This document shows, one piece after another, positions 1 through 8,539 of a stretch of DNA of 34,806 nucleotides; within the stretch, counting starts at the first letter, position 1; each line of letters starts with the position of its first letter. The notes beneath the pieces were generated by a model that ran no database searches, had not been told where the DNA came from, and was given only the letters and a program-made list of their open reading frames with translations. The DNA lies in NCBI GenBank assembly GCA_030949945.1, contig JAUZRZ010000033.1, forward strand, positions 1 through 34,806, given 5' to 3'. The position numbers and the translations under genes were made by a program. The DNA is from Sulfurimonas sp. (GTDB lineage Bacteria; Campylobacterota; Campylobacteria; Campylobacterales; Sulfurimonadaceae).

Positions 1-486
1 AATTGTACTGATAAGCCCTATAGTTAGGTTCACTGTAGCGGGTGCAAAGCTTTTAAGGAGCTGTTTTTGTTTAGCTTCTAAATCTTCAAGAGAGATATTG
101 TCTATTTTCTTTTTTCCTAAACTATTTTTAAAATGGATGTTATATCGATTTTCTAATCTATCTATATCTTTTGCTTTAGATGAGTTAAAGTACTCTTTTG
201 CAATGTCATTAAGTGTGAGTTGGCTTCTTGCTTTTGTAAGATGAGGAGCATCAGTTCCAAGCGATACGGCACTAATAGTATTGTTTCTAAGAGCTATGCA
301 GGTTGCAATTCTTACACCTTGTGAATGTTTGCCTACTGTCTTTAGTTTTTCTCTTCCATCACGGTCTATCCATCGGATGAGATATACTTTATCAACCTCT
401 TTTTCTTCCTCATTTACAACTGGCTTATAAAATATACCTTGCGACCTTGTCGCAATTCTTTTGTTTAAAGTTTTTAACTGTATCAT
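1..486 (-). CDS. Tyrosine recombinase (phage-type integrase), N-terminal part, runs off the window
   Basis: A minus-strand frame stays open from an ATG at 486 to base 1, giving 162 residues with no stop. It starts MIQLKTLNKRIATRSQG and has an SH3-like N-terminal stretch (YLIRWIDRDGREKLKTVGKH). A core-binding-like helical segment follows (LTLNDIAKEYF, then KIDNISLEDLEAKQKQLL) and ends in ATVNLTIGLIS, which resembles the 'ATVNRxLxxLSA' turn before the catalytic domain of tyrosine recombinases. The catalytic R-H-R-Y residues would lie outside the window. An AGGAAG ribosome binding site precedes the ATG. The family would integrate or excise a mobile element; whether the gene is complete cannot be seen. 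The call rests on motif resemblance only. Confidence 0.75.
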   Translation of the reverse strand, partial: MIQLKTLNKRIATRSQGIFYKPVVNEEEKEVDKVYLIRWIDRDGREKLKTVGKHSQGVRIATCIALRNNTISAVSLGTDAPHLTKARSQLTLNDIAKEYFNSSKAKDIDRLENRYNIHFKNSLGKKKIDNISLEDLEAKQKQLLKSFAPATVNLTIGLISTI

Positions 487-520
487 TTCACTTCCTAATA
501 TATAAAAATTTTCATTTTTC

Positions 521-592
521 AAGTCCGTTTTTGTGAGATGAGAGTCCGACGAATATGAAGAAATTTGACAAAGTCCGACGATAATCGGACTT
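521..592. repeat. Repeated AGTCCG motifs and an 8-bp hairpin beside the integrase gene
   Basis: AGTCCG occurs in direct orientation at 522-527, 543-548 and 572-577. The last copy is part of a perfect hairpin: AAGTCCGA (571-578), loop CGATAA, TCGGACTT (585-592), then TTATT. The cluster fills the gap between the integrase start (486) and the next gene (662), which diverge. It could be an operator or accessory site for the recombinase, an attachment region, or a terminator. The sequence does not decide among these. Confidence 0.45.
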
Positions 593-661
593 TTATTGTA
601 TTACAAAAAAACACTATAAAGCCCTTGTTTACGAGATTAGACAAGGTTTGAGGAGATTTAA

Positions 662-2020
662 ATGAGCATCTACAGAGAGTACGACATACGTGGGATTTAT
701 GAAAAAGAGTTAAATGAGGCTAGTGTAGTTCGTATTGGCTATGCTTTGGCTGCAAAGATTAGTGGTGAGTATGTGGCTGTTGGGTATGATGCTCGAAGTC
801 ATTCTCCTATACTTTTTGAGTATCTTGTTCGTGGACTAAACGCAGGGGGTAAAAAAGTTTTAGGTATGGGACTCGTTCCAACTCCTGTAAACTACTTTAC
901 AAATTATCAAGAGTGGAATGGAATTACTCCGTCCGCTTCTGTTATGATAACGGGCTCTCATAATCCTAGTGAATATAATGGTTTTAAGATTACTGTAGAT
1001 AAAGCACCTTTTTTTAGTGAAGATATTTATGCTCTTGGTCGAGAGTGTGCGGTTATGGATATGCCACAAGATGTGAAGAGAGATGTAACTGAGATAAATG
1101 CAGTAGATAGATATGTGGACTTTATAGTAAATGAATTTCAACATCTAAAAGCTATGGATACAAAAATAGTTTATGACTGTGGTAATGGTGTTGCTGGTGT
1201 TGTGACTGAAGATATTTTCGCTCGCCTAGAACTTAAAACGAAAGGTTTGTATGTTGACCCTGATGGAACTTTTCCTAACCACCATCCAGACCCATCAGAT
1301 GAACATAATCTTGTAGATATTAAAAAACTTTTAAAGACAGATGGTGACATCGCATTTGCTTATGATGGAGATGCTGACCGTATAGCAGTGCTTACACATA
1401 AGAATAATATTAAGGGCGATATGATGGCTCTTCTATATAGTATGAAGATGGATAAGCCTACTGTTATTGGTGAGGTAAAATGTTCTCAAGTTATGTATGA
1501 TGAACTTACTCGTCGTGGTTGTAATGCCATTATGTATAAAACTGGGCACTCTAACTTAAAAGTCAAGATGAAAGAGACAAACGCAGACCTCGCATGTGAA
1601 GTAAGTGGTCATATCTTTTTCAAAAATCGTTACTTTGGTTATGATGATGCTATCTATGCAACTCTTAGAATGTTAGAACTTATAAATGATGGTATAGATT
1701 TAGATGCAGAGTTAGCAGCTCTTCCTAAAGTTTACTCTACGCAAGAGTTAAAAGTAGAAACAACTGAAGAAGAGAAGTTTAAAATCATCGCTAGAGTGAA
1801 AGAGCTTCTTAAAAACCCACCAGTAGATTTCCCAGCTATTAAAGACATCATTGATGTAGATGGTGTAAGAATTAACTTTGAAAATGGCTGGGGACTTGTT
1901 CGTGCCTCAAATACTACACCCGTACTAGTTACTCGTTTTGAATCTACTATAGAGAGTGAAGCTTTAGTTTATGAAAAAGCGATAAATGACTTGATAGTTC
2001 AAGCAAAAAACTCTATATAA
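662..2020 (+). CDS. Phosphomannomutase/phosphoglucomutase (AlgC/ManB type)
   Basis: This alpha-D-phosphohexomutase interconverts hexose 1- and 6-phosphates and feeds surface polysaccharide precursors. The 452 residues match the usual family length. The catalytic phosphoserine loop TGSHNP puts the serine at residue 99. The metal loop DGDADR is at 235-240, the sugar-specificity loop CEVSGH at 312-317, and the phosphate-binding RASNTTP at 414-420. The N-terminus begins with YREYDIRG, the usual start of this family. A GAGGAG ribosome binding site precedes the ATG. It sits 11 bases upstream of pyrC, so co-transcription is likely. Substrate preference (mannose or glucose) cannot be read from the sequence. 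The frame is intact. Confidence 0.93.
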   Translation: MSIYREYDIRGIYEKELNEASVVRIGYALAAKISGEYVAVGYDARSHSPILFEYLVRGLNAGGKKVLGMGLVPTPVNYFTNYQEWNGITPSASVMITGSHNPSEYNGFKITVDKAPFFSEDIYALGRECAVMDMPQDVKRDVTEINAVDRYVDFIVNEFQHLKAMDTKIVYDCGNGVAGVVTEDIFARLELKTKGLYVDPDGTFPNHHPDPSDEHNLVDIKKLLKTDGDIAFAYDGDADRIAVLTHKNNIKGDMMALLYSMKMDKPTVIGEVKCSQVMYDELTRRGCNAIMYKTGHSNLKVKMKETNADLACEVSGHIFFKNRYFGYDDAIYATLRMLELINDGIDLDAELAALPKVYSTQELKVETTEEEKFKIIARVKELLKNPPVDFPAIKDIIDVDGVRINFENGWGLVRASNTTPVLVTRFESTIESEALVYEKAINDLIVQAKNSI

Positions 2021-2031
2021 AGGAAAAATAT

Positions 2032-3039
2032 ATGAAAACACATACACTCGTAATGCCACTAGATATGCACCTACATCTTCGTGATGGTGTAATGTTAGAG
2101 AATGTTGCACCACTTTCTGCTTACTCGTTTAGTGGAGCTATCATTATGCCAAACCTTGTGCCTCCAGTGGAGAGTGCAGGGGATGTTATAGCCTACAAAG
2201 AACGCATTATGGCAGCCGTGCCAAATGACTACTTTGAACCATATATGACACTCTTTTATAAGAACTATGATAAAGCTTTTTTGAAATCTGTTGCAGATGA
2301 GATAACAGCTATCAAGCTTTATCCTGCTGGAATTACGACAAACTCAGAGGGTGGTGTTTCATCTTTTGACATAGAAGAGATGCGACCTACACTTCAAGCT
2401 ATGAGTGATATGGCAATTCCTTTATGTGTTCATGGAGAGACAGATGGTTTTGTGATGGATAGAGAGGCTGAGTTTATGTCTATTTATGAACTTTTAGCGA
2501 GTAACTTTCCTAAACTTAAAATTATTATGGAACACATTACAACTAAAGAAGCGGTAGAGATGTTAGATAAATATGAAAATCTTTATGCAACCATTACAGT
2601 ACATCATCTTATATTGACACTCGATGATGTTGTAGGTGGGATGATGCAACCACATCTTTTTTGTAAACCTATCGCAAAAAGACCAGAAGATTTAGATGCA
2701 CTACTCTCAATTGCACTTGAAGCACATCCAAAAGTGATGTTTGGAAGTGATTCTGCTCCACATCCTCAACATAAAAAAGAGTCATGTGGGTGTGCAGCAG
2801 GGATATTTACAGCTCCTATAGCACTTCAACTTTTATGTGAAATTTTTGATCAGTTTGATAAACTTGATAATCTTCAAGATTTTGTAAGTGATAATGCACA
2901 GCGTATTTACGGGATTTGTCCTGAGTTTAAAGAGATTACATTAGAGCAACGACCTTTTGTTGTTCCCGCAAACTATAGCGGTGTCGTACCAATGTATGCA
3001 GGTGAAACTCTATCATGGGCGATTGAGAGTGTCGACTAA
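2032..3039 (+). CDS. pyrC: Dihydroorotase
   Basis: This cyclises carbamoyl-aspartate to dihydroorotate in pyrimidine synthesis, in the cytosol. The protein has 335 residues, typical of the short class II PyrC. The zinc ligands are visible: HLHLR at H13/H15, the probable carbamylated lysine K95 in AIKLYPAG, H134 in CVHGE, H168 in MEHIT, and the catalytic aspartate D240 in FGSDSAPHP. An AAGGAAA ribosome binding site lies before the ATG. Its last 11 bases overlap the start of the response regulator gene, which suggests translational coupling. No lesion is visible. Confidence 0.95.
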   Translation: MKTHTLVMPLDMHLHLRDGVMLENVAPLSAYSFSGAIIMPNLVPPVESAGDVIAYKERIMAAVPNDYFEPYMTLFYKNYDKAFLKSVADEITAIKLYPAGITTNSEGGVSSFDIEEMRPTLQAMSDMAIPLCVHGETDGFVMDREAEFMSIYELLASNFPKLKIIMEHITTKEAVEMLDKYENLYATITVHHLILTLDDVVGGMMQPHLFCKPIAKRPEDLDALLSIALEAHPKVMFGSDSAPHPQHKKESCGCAAGIFTAPIALQLLCEIFDQFDKLDNLQDFVSDNAQRIYGICPEFKEITLEQRPFVVPANYSGVVPMYAGETLSWAIESVD

Positions 3040-3685
3040 AATTCTCTTACTTGAAGATGATGCTCTCTTTGGTGAATCTTTAGTTGATTTACTTGAAGTT
3101 GAGGGTTATGAAGTAAGACATTGCATAAATGGACAAGATGCACTTGATACTATCTATAGGATGAAGTTTGATCTTTATCTTTTAGATATAAATGTTCCAC
3201 TTATCAACGGTCTCTCCCTACTTGAAGATTTAAGAGGGGCAGATGACACGACTCCTGCAATTTTCCTTACTTCACATAAGGATAAAAAAACACTACTTCA
3301 AGGTTTTAGTAGCGGCGGAGATGATTATCTTACAAAACCATTTGATAATGATGAGCTTTTACTGCGTTTAATGGCTCTACTTAAACGCACCAAGAGGGAT
3401 GAACCTGTGAAACTTGGAGAGTTAAGCCATGATAAAATACATAAAAGTATCTATTATAAAGGAGAGTTACTTGAGCTTACAAATAAAGAGTACACTCTTT
3501 TAGTACTTTTAATGAAGCATGTAAATACTCCTGTCACAAAAGAGATAATATTCGAAGAGTTATGGAATTTTAATGAAGGTGGAAGTGATGGGGCTATTCG
3601 CGTTTATATAAATCGGCTCAAGCAACTTTTACCCGAGTTAAGTATAGAAAATATTCGTGGGGTAGGGTACAAACTTGTTTGTTAG
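3029..3685 (+). CDS. OmpR/PhoB-family response regulator
   Basis: A two-component transcription regulator of about 218 residues. I place the start at the GTG at 3029 ([11 protein letters not shown]), because the receiver domain begins right there; a longer frame would only add out-of-frame pyrC sequence. The receiver has the acidic pair in LLEDD, the phospho-acceptor aspartate in LYLLDINVP and the lysine in DDYLTKPFD. The C-terminal winged helix ends in [11 protein letters not shown] and IRGVGYKLV, typical of OmpR/PhoB. It overlaps pyrC upstream and the kinase gene downstream by 11 bases each, so the three are probably translated together. The target genes are unknown. Confidence 0.9.
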   Translation: MSTKILLLEDDALFGESLVDLLEVEGYEVRHCINGQDALDTIYRMKFDLYLLDINVPLINGLSLLEDLRGADDTTPAIFLTSHKDKKTLLQGFSSGGDDYLTKPFDNDELLLRLMALLKRTKRDEPVKLGELSHDKIHKSIYYKGELLELTNKEYTLLVLLMKHVNTPVTKEIIFEELWNFNEGGSDGAIRVYINRLKQLLPELSIENIRGVGYKLVC

Positions 3686-4499
3686 CCTGCGTTTAAATAT
3701 CTTTTTATACTATTTTATAACAGTAAGCCTTTTTATTGGTTGTACATATTACTTTTTTAATGTTTTAAATATTCAAAATGTTTATCTTTTAGCTCTTGTA
3801 TTTGTCTGTTTTATTATACTAAGTGGAGTTTTTATCTCAAAGCTTGCGGTTGACCCTTTAGAAGAGTATGCAGATAATCTGCAAACTCTCTCAAAAGAGA
3901 CACTTCATGAGCTTAACCTTCCTATAAGTACCATAAAAACAAATACTCAAATGTTAAATAAATCTTTTAAAGACGAGAAAAGCCAAAAAAGATTAGAGAG
4001 GATAAACAGTGCATGTGAGATGCTTCAAGAGAGGTATAATGAGCTTGATTATTTTATTAAAATGCAGAGTGATGAAAGCATTTGTGAACTCTTTGACTTG
4101 AGCGAACTTATACAAGAGAGGGTTCTGTTTTTAGCTAAAGTTTATCCTCATATAGATTTTAATATATCTGTTGTCAAACTAGAGATATTTAATGATAAAA
4201 AAGGCTTAAGCAAAGTAATTGACAATATTGTTGATAATGGGGTAAAATACTCGCCTGATTCAGAAATAATAGACATCAAGATAGAAGAGAAGACTTTAAG
4301 TGTGTGTGATTATGGAATAGGAATGGATGAGGTAGAACTTTTACAGATTTTTGATAAATACTATCAGTCAAATAAAAATATGCAAGGCTTTGGAATAGGG
4401 CTAAGTATGGTGAAAAGATTTTGCGATAAAAATGAAATAGCACTATCTTTTGAGTCTAAACCTCAAAAGGGTACGAGAGTGAAATTAAAATTTAAATAA
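3675..4499 (+). CDS. Sensor histidine kinase with almost no periplasmic domain
   Basis: This is the likely partner of the response regulator it overlaps. The start is a TTG at 3675. Two membrane helices (about residues 8-28 and 36-56) are separated by only a few residues, so there is hardly any extracytoplasmic sensor. The dimerisation/phospho-acceptor segment holds LHELNLPISTIKTN with histidine H78. The N box is NIVDNGVKYSP, followed by G1 DYGIGMD and G2 GFGIGLSMVK. The 274 residues are short for the class. The signal is probably sensed within the membrane or through a partner; that is inference. No lesion is visible. Confidence 0.88.
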   Translation: MFVSLRLNIFLYYFITVSLFIGCTYYFFNVLNIQNVYLLALVFVCFIILSGVFISKLAVDPLEEYADNLQTLSKETLHELNLPISTIKTNTQMLNKSFKDEKSQKRLERINSACEMLQERYNELDYFIKMQSDESICELFDLSELIQERVLFLAKVYPHIDFNISVVKLEIFNDKKGLSKVIDNIVDNGVKYSPDSEIIDIKIEEKTLSVCDYGIGMDEVELLQIFDKYYQSNKNMQGFGIGLSMVKRFCDKNEIALSFESKPQKGTRVKLKFK

Positions 4500-4515
4500 A
4501 AGATAGGAATTATAT

Positions 4516-4968
4516 ATGCAAGAAGCAAATATGTTAGAGTTAGCAGAACAGGCACTAGATTATGGAGTGATGGGAATACTTATTCTGATGAGTATAGTTA
4601 CATTATGGTTGTTTATTGAGCGTATGATGTTTTATAAAAGTGTACGAACAGAGGATTATGAGTATAGAGATAATCTTGACCTTGACTTGACAGATAATAT
4701 AGGAGTACTTAGTGCTATTGGTACAAATGCTCCTTATGTTGGACTACTCGGAACAGTAATAGGTATTATGATTACATTTTATACTATGGGTGATGTTGGT
4801 GCTGTTGATGCAAAAAAAATTATGGTTGGACTTGCTCTTGCACTTAAAGCTACTGCGATGGGTCTTGTTGTAGCTATGCCTGCAATCGTTGCCTATACTA
4901 TAACACTCCGTAAGACAGAGAGAATTTTAACAAAGTTTGATGTAGAAGCTGAGGCAAAAGCGAAGTAA
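4516..4968 (+). CDS. exbB: ExbB/TolQ/MotA-family proton channel subunit
   Basis: An inner-membrane proton-channel subunit that energises TonB-dependent outer-membrane transport or a Tol-like system. The protein has 150 residues, the short form. It shows one N-terminal helix (about 16-34) and the two conserved C-terminal helices: GTNAPYVGLLGTVIGIMITF and IMVGLALALKATAMGLVVAM, the latter with the family's conserved small-residue pore motif. It overlaps exbD by one base (TAATG), the usual arrangement. No tonB gene follows in this window, so TonB must be elsewhere or the pair serves another system. ExbB rather than TolQ is inferred from length. Confidence 0.87.
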   Translation: MQEANMLELAEQALDYGVMGILILMSIVTLWLFIERMMFYKSVRTEDYEYRDNLDLDLTDNIGVLSAIGTNAPYVGLLGTVIGIMITFYTMGDVGAVDAKKIMVGLALALKATAMGLVVAMPAIVAYTITLRKTERILTKFDVEAEAKAK

Positions 4969-5360
4969 TGGCAAAGTGTAAAAAAAGTCATAAAAGGTTT
5001 GACTCTATTAATGTTATTCCATTTATAGATATTATGCTTGTTCTACTCGTTATGGTTCTGACAACTGCTACCTTTATAAAGCAAGGTGTTATCCCTATTG
5101 ATCTACCAAAAGCAAAAGCAACCGATAAAAAAGATACAAAAAAAGAAGTGACTATATATGTAAACGCTAAGGGTGAACTATTTTTTGATAAAGATAAAGT
5201 AGATTTAACTACTTTGGAGAAAAAACTATCTTCCGTTGAAAAAACACAGACAGTTATACTTAGAAGTGATAAAGAGTCGAAGTTTCAAGACTTTGTTAGT
5301 GTGATGGATATTTTAAAACGTTTGGGGCATGAACAGCTCTACATAGTCACAAAAAAATAA
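4968..5360 (+). CDS. exbD: ExbD/TolR-family protein
   Basis: Partner of the preceding channel subunit. The protein has 130 residues: a short cytoplasmic tail, one membrane helix (about 18-37) carrying the essential proton-relay aspartate D21 in FIDIMLVLLVMVL, then a periplasmic domain ending in VMDILKRLGHEQLYIVTKK. The helix is preceded by INVIPFIDIMLVL, the classic ExbD/TolR start. The ATG overlaps the stop of exbB. It is the last gene of the plus-strand run and is followed by a hairpin at 5381-5404. Confidence 0.88.
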   Translation: MAKCKKSHKRFDSINVIPFIDIMLVLLVMVLTTATFIKQGVIPIDLPKAKATDKKDTKKEVTIYVNAKGELFFDKDKVDLTTLEKKLSSVEKTQTVILRSDKESKFQDFVSVMDILKRLGHEQLYIVTKK

Positions 5361-5380
5361 TTTTGTGCTGTAAGATTATC

Positions 5381-5404
5381 CTATAATGAGCAAGCCCATT
5401 ATAG
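5381..5404. terminator. Hairpin between convergent genes, possible terminator
   Basis: A perfect 8-bp stem (CTATAATG and CATTATAG) closes an 8-base loop. It lies between the end of exbD and the end of the convergent small membrane protein gene. There is no T run directly after it on either strand, so its role as a terminator is uncertain. Confidence 0.35.
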
Positions 5405-5481
5405 CGCAGTAAAGTCAAACTAAAGATGTAAATCTTTTAAGAAAGCTTGTTTCTCAGTTAGTAGGATTATCTAAAAGTAAT

Positions 5482-5682
5482 TTAGTATGGATTTTCTACT
5501 TCTTCTACAAGAACTTTTGTACTCTCATCCATTTGAGTATTAAAAACTTTTTTATCAACATCTTTTATATCATTAAAAAGAGTAGTAGCAATAAAAAATA
5601 GCACCATAATAACTACTATACTAGCATAAAGCAGTAAGTAGTTTTTTATCTGTCCATTTGTAAAAGGGTTCTCTATTTTCAT
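5482..5682 (-). CDS. Small single-pass membrane protein, function unknown
   Basis: The 66-residue frame begins MKIENPFTNGQIKNYLLLY. It contains one hydrophobic helix (about residues 15-36, rich in V, I, M and F), then an acidic and basic soluble tail ending in VLVEEVENPY. I do not recognise a family. It starts 14 bases after the groEL stop on the same strand, so it may be expressed by read-through from groESL. The ribosome binding site is weak (AAGG). The membrane segment and tight spacing argue for a real gene. Confidence 0.55.
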   Translation of the reverse strand: MKIENPFTNGQIKNYLLLYASIVVIMVLFFIATTLFNDIKDVDKKVFNTQMDESTKVLVEEVENPY

Positions 5683-5696
5683 TGCTAGTTAAAACC

Positions 5697-7332
5697 TTAC
5701 ATTCCCATACCAGGCATACCACCCATTCCACCCATCTGTGGAGCTTCAGCAGGAGACTCTTCAGGTATTTCATAGATAGCTGCTTCAGTTGTAAGAAGCA
5801 TAGAAGCTACTGAGGTTGCATTTGTAAGGGCAACACGAGCTACTTTAAGTGGGTCGATGATACCCGCTTTAAACATATCTACATACTCACCATTTGCCGC
5901 ATTAAAACCGATAGTATCGCTATCAGCTGTTGCTACTGTGTTTACTACTACACCTGTATCAAAGCCTGCGTTTTGAGCTATCTGCTTCATAGGTGCTGTA
6001 ATAGCACGTAGAATTATCTCTGCACCGATTTTTTGGTCACCTTCGAGTACAATGTTTACTTTTGAAGCAGCACGTACAAGAGCCGCACCACCACCGATGA
6101 TAATACCCTCTTCAACTGCCGCTTTTGTAGCACTTAAAGCATCATCAACACGGTCTTTTTTCTCTTTCATCTCAGTCTCAGTAGCTGCACCAACTTTGAT
6201 TACAGCAACACCGCCACTTAGTTTTGCTAAACGTTCTTGTAGTTTTTCTTTGTCGTATTCAGAAGTTGTTGCCTCTATCTGAACTTTTATCTCTGCTATG
6301 CGAGATTTAACATTTTCCTCTAGCCCCGCACCATCAACGATAACAGTATTGTCTTTGTCAATAACTATGCGAGCAGCTTGACCGAGCATCTCAATAGTTG
6401 CAGCTTCTAAAGTGTGACCTGTCTCTTCACTGATAACAGTACCCTGTGTTAAAACAGCGATGTCAGCAAGCATTGCTTTACGTCTGTCACCAAAACCAGG
6501 AGCTTTTACAGCAGAGATATTTAAAACGCCACGAAGTTTGTTTACTACTAAAGTAGAAAGAGCTTCGCCTTCTACATCTTCAGCGATTATAAGAAGTGGG
6601 CGTGAAGTCTTTTGAACTTGCTCTAGTACTGGTAAAAGATCTTTAAGTGAAGAAATTTTGCTATCACATAGTAAAATCCAAGGATTTTCAATCTCAGCTA
6701 CCATTTTTTCAGGGTTAGTGATAAAGTAAGGGCTAAGATAACCACGGTCAAACTGCATACCTTCAACTACATCAAGCTCATCACTGATACCTTTTGCCTC
6801 TTCAACAGTGATAACACCATCTTGCCCAACCTTATCCATAGCTTCAGCAATCATATCACCAATAGCAGTGTCAGAGTTTGCAGAGATAGTAGCAACTTGT
6901 GCGATGTCCTCTTTTCCATCAACCGACTTAGAAGCAGTCAGCTAGGTTCTCTAGTATCTGAGTACAAGCTTTATCCATACCGCGTTTTACTTCAACAGGA
7001 TTTGCCCCAGCAGTAATGTTACGTAAACCCTCAGAGAAGATAGCATTTGCAAGAACAGTAGCTGTTGTTGTACCATCTCCTGCTTCATCAGCAGTGTTTG
7101 ATGCTACTTCTTTTACAAGTTGTGCACCCATGTCTTCTAGTTTATCTTTTAGTTCCACTTCACGAGCAACTGAAACACCATCCTTTGTAAGAACTGGAGC
7201 ACCATAGCTTTTCATGATAAGTACATTACGACCACGAGGTCCCATAGTCACTTTTACTGCATCTGTTAGTTTTTCAACACCACGTGCTAAAGCATTTCTT
7301 GCTGTATCTGAAAATATTATTTCTTTTGCCAT
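5697..7332 (-). CDS. groEL: 60-kDa chaperonin GroEL (interrupted by one frameshift)
   Basis: This ATP-driven folding chamber works with GroES in the cytosol. The first part starts [18 protein letters not shown] and contains the nucleotide loop [11 protein letters not shown]. The second contains the rest of the equatorial, intermediate and apical domains and ends in the Gly-Gly-Met tail. The two parts are in different frames. Around 6938-6943 one surplus base (near CTAGCTGACTGC on the minus strand) breaks the frame; dropping it restores [18 protein letters not shown]. Corrected length is about 544 residues, the normal size. GroEL is essential, so I take the break as a sequencing error. It follows groES by 4 bases. 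Confidence 0.95.
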
Positions 7333-7336
7333 TGTA

Positions 7337-7596
7337 TTATCCTATTATTCCAAAAATATCTTCTATATCGAGTACTATATAGTTTACACCATCAAATGAG
7401 ACTTCGTTTCCTGCATACTTAGCAAATAAAACTTCATTATCATTCGCAAGTGTTTCTACCTCTTTACTAACTGCTACTACTTTACCGCGAGAAGGTTTCT
7501 CTTTGGCATTGTCAGGAATGATAATCCCAGACATAGTTGTTGTAGCTTCTTCTATCTTTTTACTAAAACTCTGTTTCCAAGTGGTTGAAAATTCAT
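7337..7596 (-). CDS. groES: 10-kDa co-chaperonin GroES (one missing base near the start)
   Basis: The lid of the GroEL chamber. The true start is the ATG at 7594-7596, with AGAGG just upstream, giving [14 protein letters not shown]. One A is then missing at about 7552-7556: AGATAGAAG would need to be AGAATAGAAG to continue as [21 protein letters not shown]. From there the frame is clean to the stop at 7337, including [12 protein letters not shown] and the C-terminal [13 protein letters not shown]. Corrected length is 86 residues, normal for GroES. Annotation from the later in-frame ATG at 7534 would lose the N-terminal strand. The upstream palindromic element is described separately. Confidence 0.93.
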
Positions 7597-7628
7597 TGTA
7601 ACCTCTTTAATTATTTGATATGTATTTT

Positions 7629-7894
7629 AAGTGCCTAGTCAAAAGGAATATCAACATCAGAAACCTAAAAAAGATGACTAATGCAAGGCAAAAAGTGCGA
7701 AGAAGCTACTAGTAGCTTCGAGTACTTTTAACGAAGTCAGTAGTTATCTTTTAGGTTTCCTACGGGCGAATAGAGAAATATCCTATTGTGTCGTTAGATT
7801 TCCTTGAATTAGCCAGCTAGTTCTGCGAAAATCTGCCTAACACTAGAATATTTCTCTATTCGCTGATGTTGGTATTCCTTTTGACTAGGCACTT
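7629..7894. repeat. 266-base four-armed imperfect palindrome upstream of groES
   Basis: The outer arms are 7629-7660 and 7863-7894: 32 bases each, inverted, with one mismatch. After a 3-base bulge the pairing continues outward into ATGTAT/ATACAT. Inside are two large hairpins. Arm A pairs 7661-7680 with 7741-7758 (AAACCTAAAA with TTTTAGGTTT) and encloses the perfect 18-bp palindrome GAAGCTACTAGTAGCTTC at 7702-7719. Arm B pairs 7766-7785 with 7844-7863 (GCGAATAGAGAAATAT core, one mismatch near the top) and continues with GTTAG/CTAAC. No protein is encoded. It could be a MITE-like or REP-like repeat or a structured groES leader. Confidence 0.8.
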
Positions 7895-8035
7895 ATACAT
7901 TGCGATTTTACCACAATAGGTTTAATGGTAATCAATTTGTGAACATTAATTGCTATAGTTATACTGTTGTCACATATTGTTCTTAGTTTATAGACCTTAA
8001 GTATAAAATACTTTACTATTAATCAAGGGGTTCTA

Positions 8036-8125
8036 ATGAAAATCGACTCACATGGTATTGATCACAATAAACAGTTTTTACAAATGGTGCGAACAAATAT
8101 TATATTTGAAAATGGAGGAGGCTGA
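8036..8125 (+). CDS. Possible 29-residue small protein
   Basis: This short frame has features of a real gene. An AAGGGG ribosome binding site lies 5 bases before the ATG, a TATAAA-like box is at about 8001, and a 9-bp hairpin follows at 8154-8177. The product starts MKIDSHGIDHNKQFLQMVR and ends in ENGGG. I do not recognise it. It has no signal peptide or membrane helix. It stands alone between the palindromic element and the tRNA genes. It could equally be a leader peptide or part of a small RNA. The codons after the TGA would read SIGH before the next stop. Confidence 0.4.
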   Translation: MKIDSHGIDHNKQFLQMVRTNIIFENGGG

Positions 8126-8153
8126 TCCATCGGTCATTAGTATAAAGCTCTAG

Positions 8154-8177
8154 TTTCTTCTCTTTATTGAGAAGAAA
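8154..8177 (+). terminator. Hairpin after the small ORF, probable terminator
   Basis: A perfect 9-bp stem (TTTCTTCTC and GAGAAGAAA) closes a TTTATT loop. It is followed by TATTCTCTCTCTTTTT. It lies 29 bases after the stop of the 29-codon ORF and about 100 bases before the tRNA genes, so it would end the short transcript. Confidence 0.55.
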
Positions 8178-8279
8178 TATTCTCTCTCTTTTTATAAAAC
8201 TTTCAAAAATAACAATACTTTTACTAAGCAAAGGAAAATAAAAGCTTTTTGTGGTTATAATTCCACCCTCTTAAAAGAT

Positions 8280-8356
8280 GTCACGGTAGCTCAGCTGGTT
8301 AGAGCACTGGTCTCATAAGCCGGGGGTCGGGGGTTCAAGTCCCCCTCTTGACACCA
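8280..8356 (+). tRNA. tRNA-Met type (anticodon CAT)
   Basis: The cloverleaf reads as acceptor GTCACGG, D arm GCTC...GAGC, anticodon arm CTGGT-CTCATAA-GCCGG, T arm GGGGG-TTCAAGT-CCCCC and an encoded CCA. The anticodon is CAT. The anticodon stem lacks the three G-C pairs of an initiator tRNA, so this is elongator Met or the Ile2 form read after lysidine modification; I cannot separate these. The acceptor stem has one C-T mismatch (fifth pair) and a G-T pair, which may be another sequence error. Confidence 0.9.
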
Positions 8357-8383
8357 TTTTTTTTAAGAGAATCTTTCAAATGT

Positions 8384-8458
<75 letters not shown>

Positions 8459-8539
8459 CACTTTATTAAACCCCATGCACACTGACTTTTCAACTGATTT
8501 ATTTAGCTACTGTGCCCATATTGTAAATAATTCTAAAAT

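Noticed and set aside
5361..5481. A tonB gene after exbD
   Set aside because: The gap is only 121 bases, carries a hairpin and has no frame resembling TonB.
5900..7400. Long plus-strand frames opposite groEL and groES
   Set aside because: They are antisense to conserved chaperonin sequence, lack family motifs and are explained by the codon use of the real genes.
7629..7894. CRISPR array or tRNA-like cluster
   Set aside because: The repeats are nested and inverted, not direct and evenly spaced, and there is no cloverleaf with an anticodon arm. No CRISPR array was seen anywhere in the window.
7597..7990. CIRCE element for HrcA in front of groES
   Set aside because: No TTAGCACTC-N9-GAGTGCTAA or close variant is visible on either strand.
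8123..8140. The TGA that ends the 29-codon ORF as a selenocysteine codon, with read-through to the TAG four codons later
   Set aside because: No SECIS-type hairpin with a suitable loop follows at the right distance; the hairpin at 8154 has a TTTATT loop and looks like a terminator.
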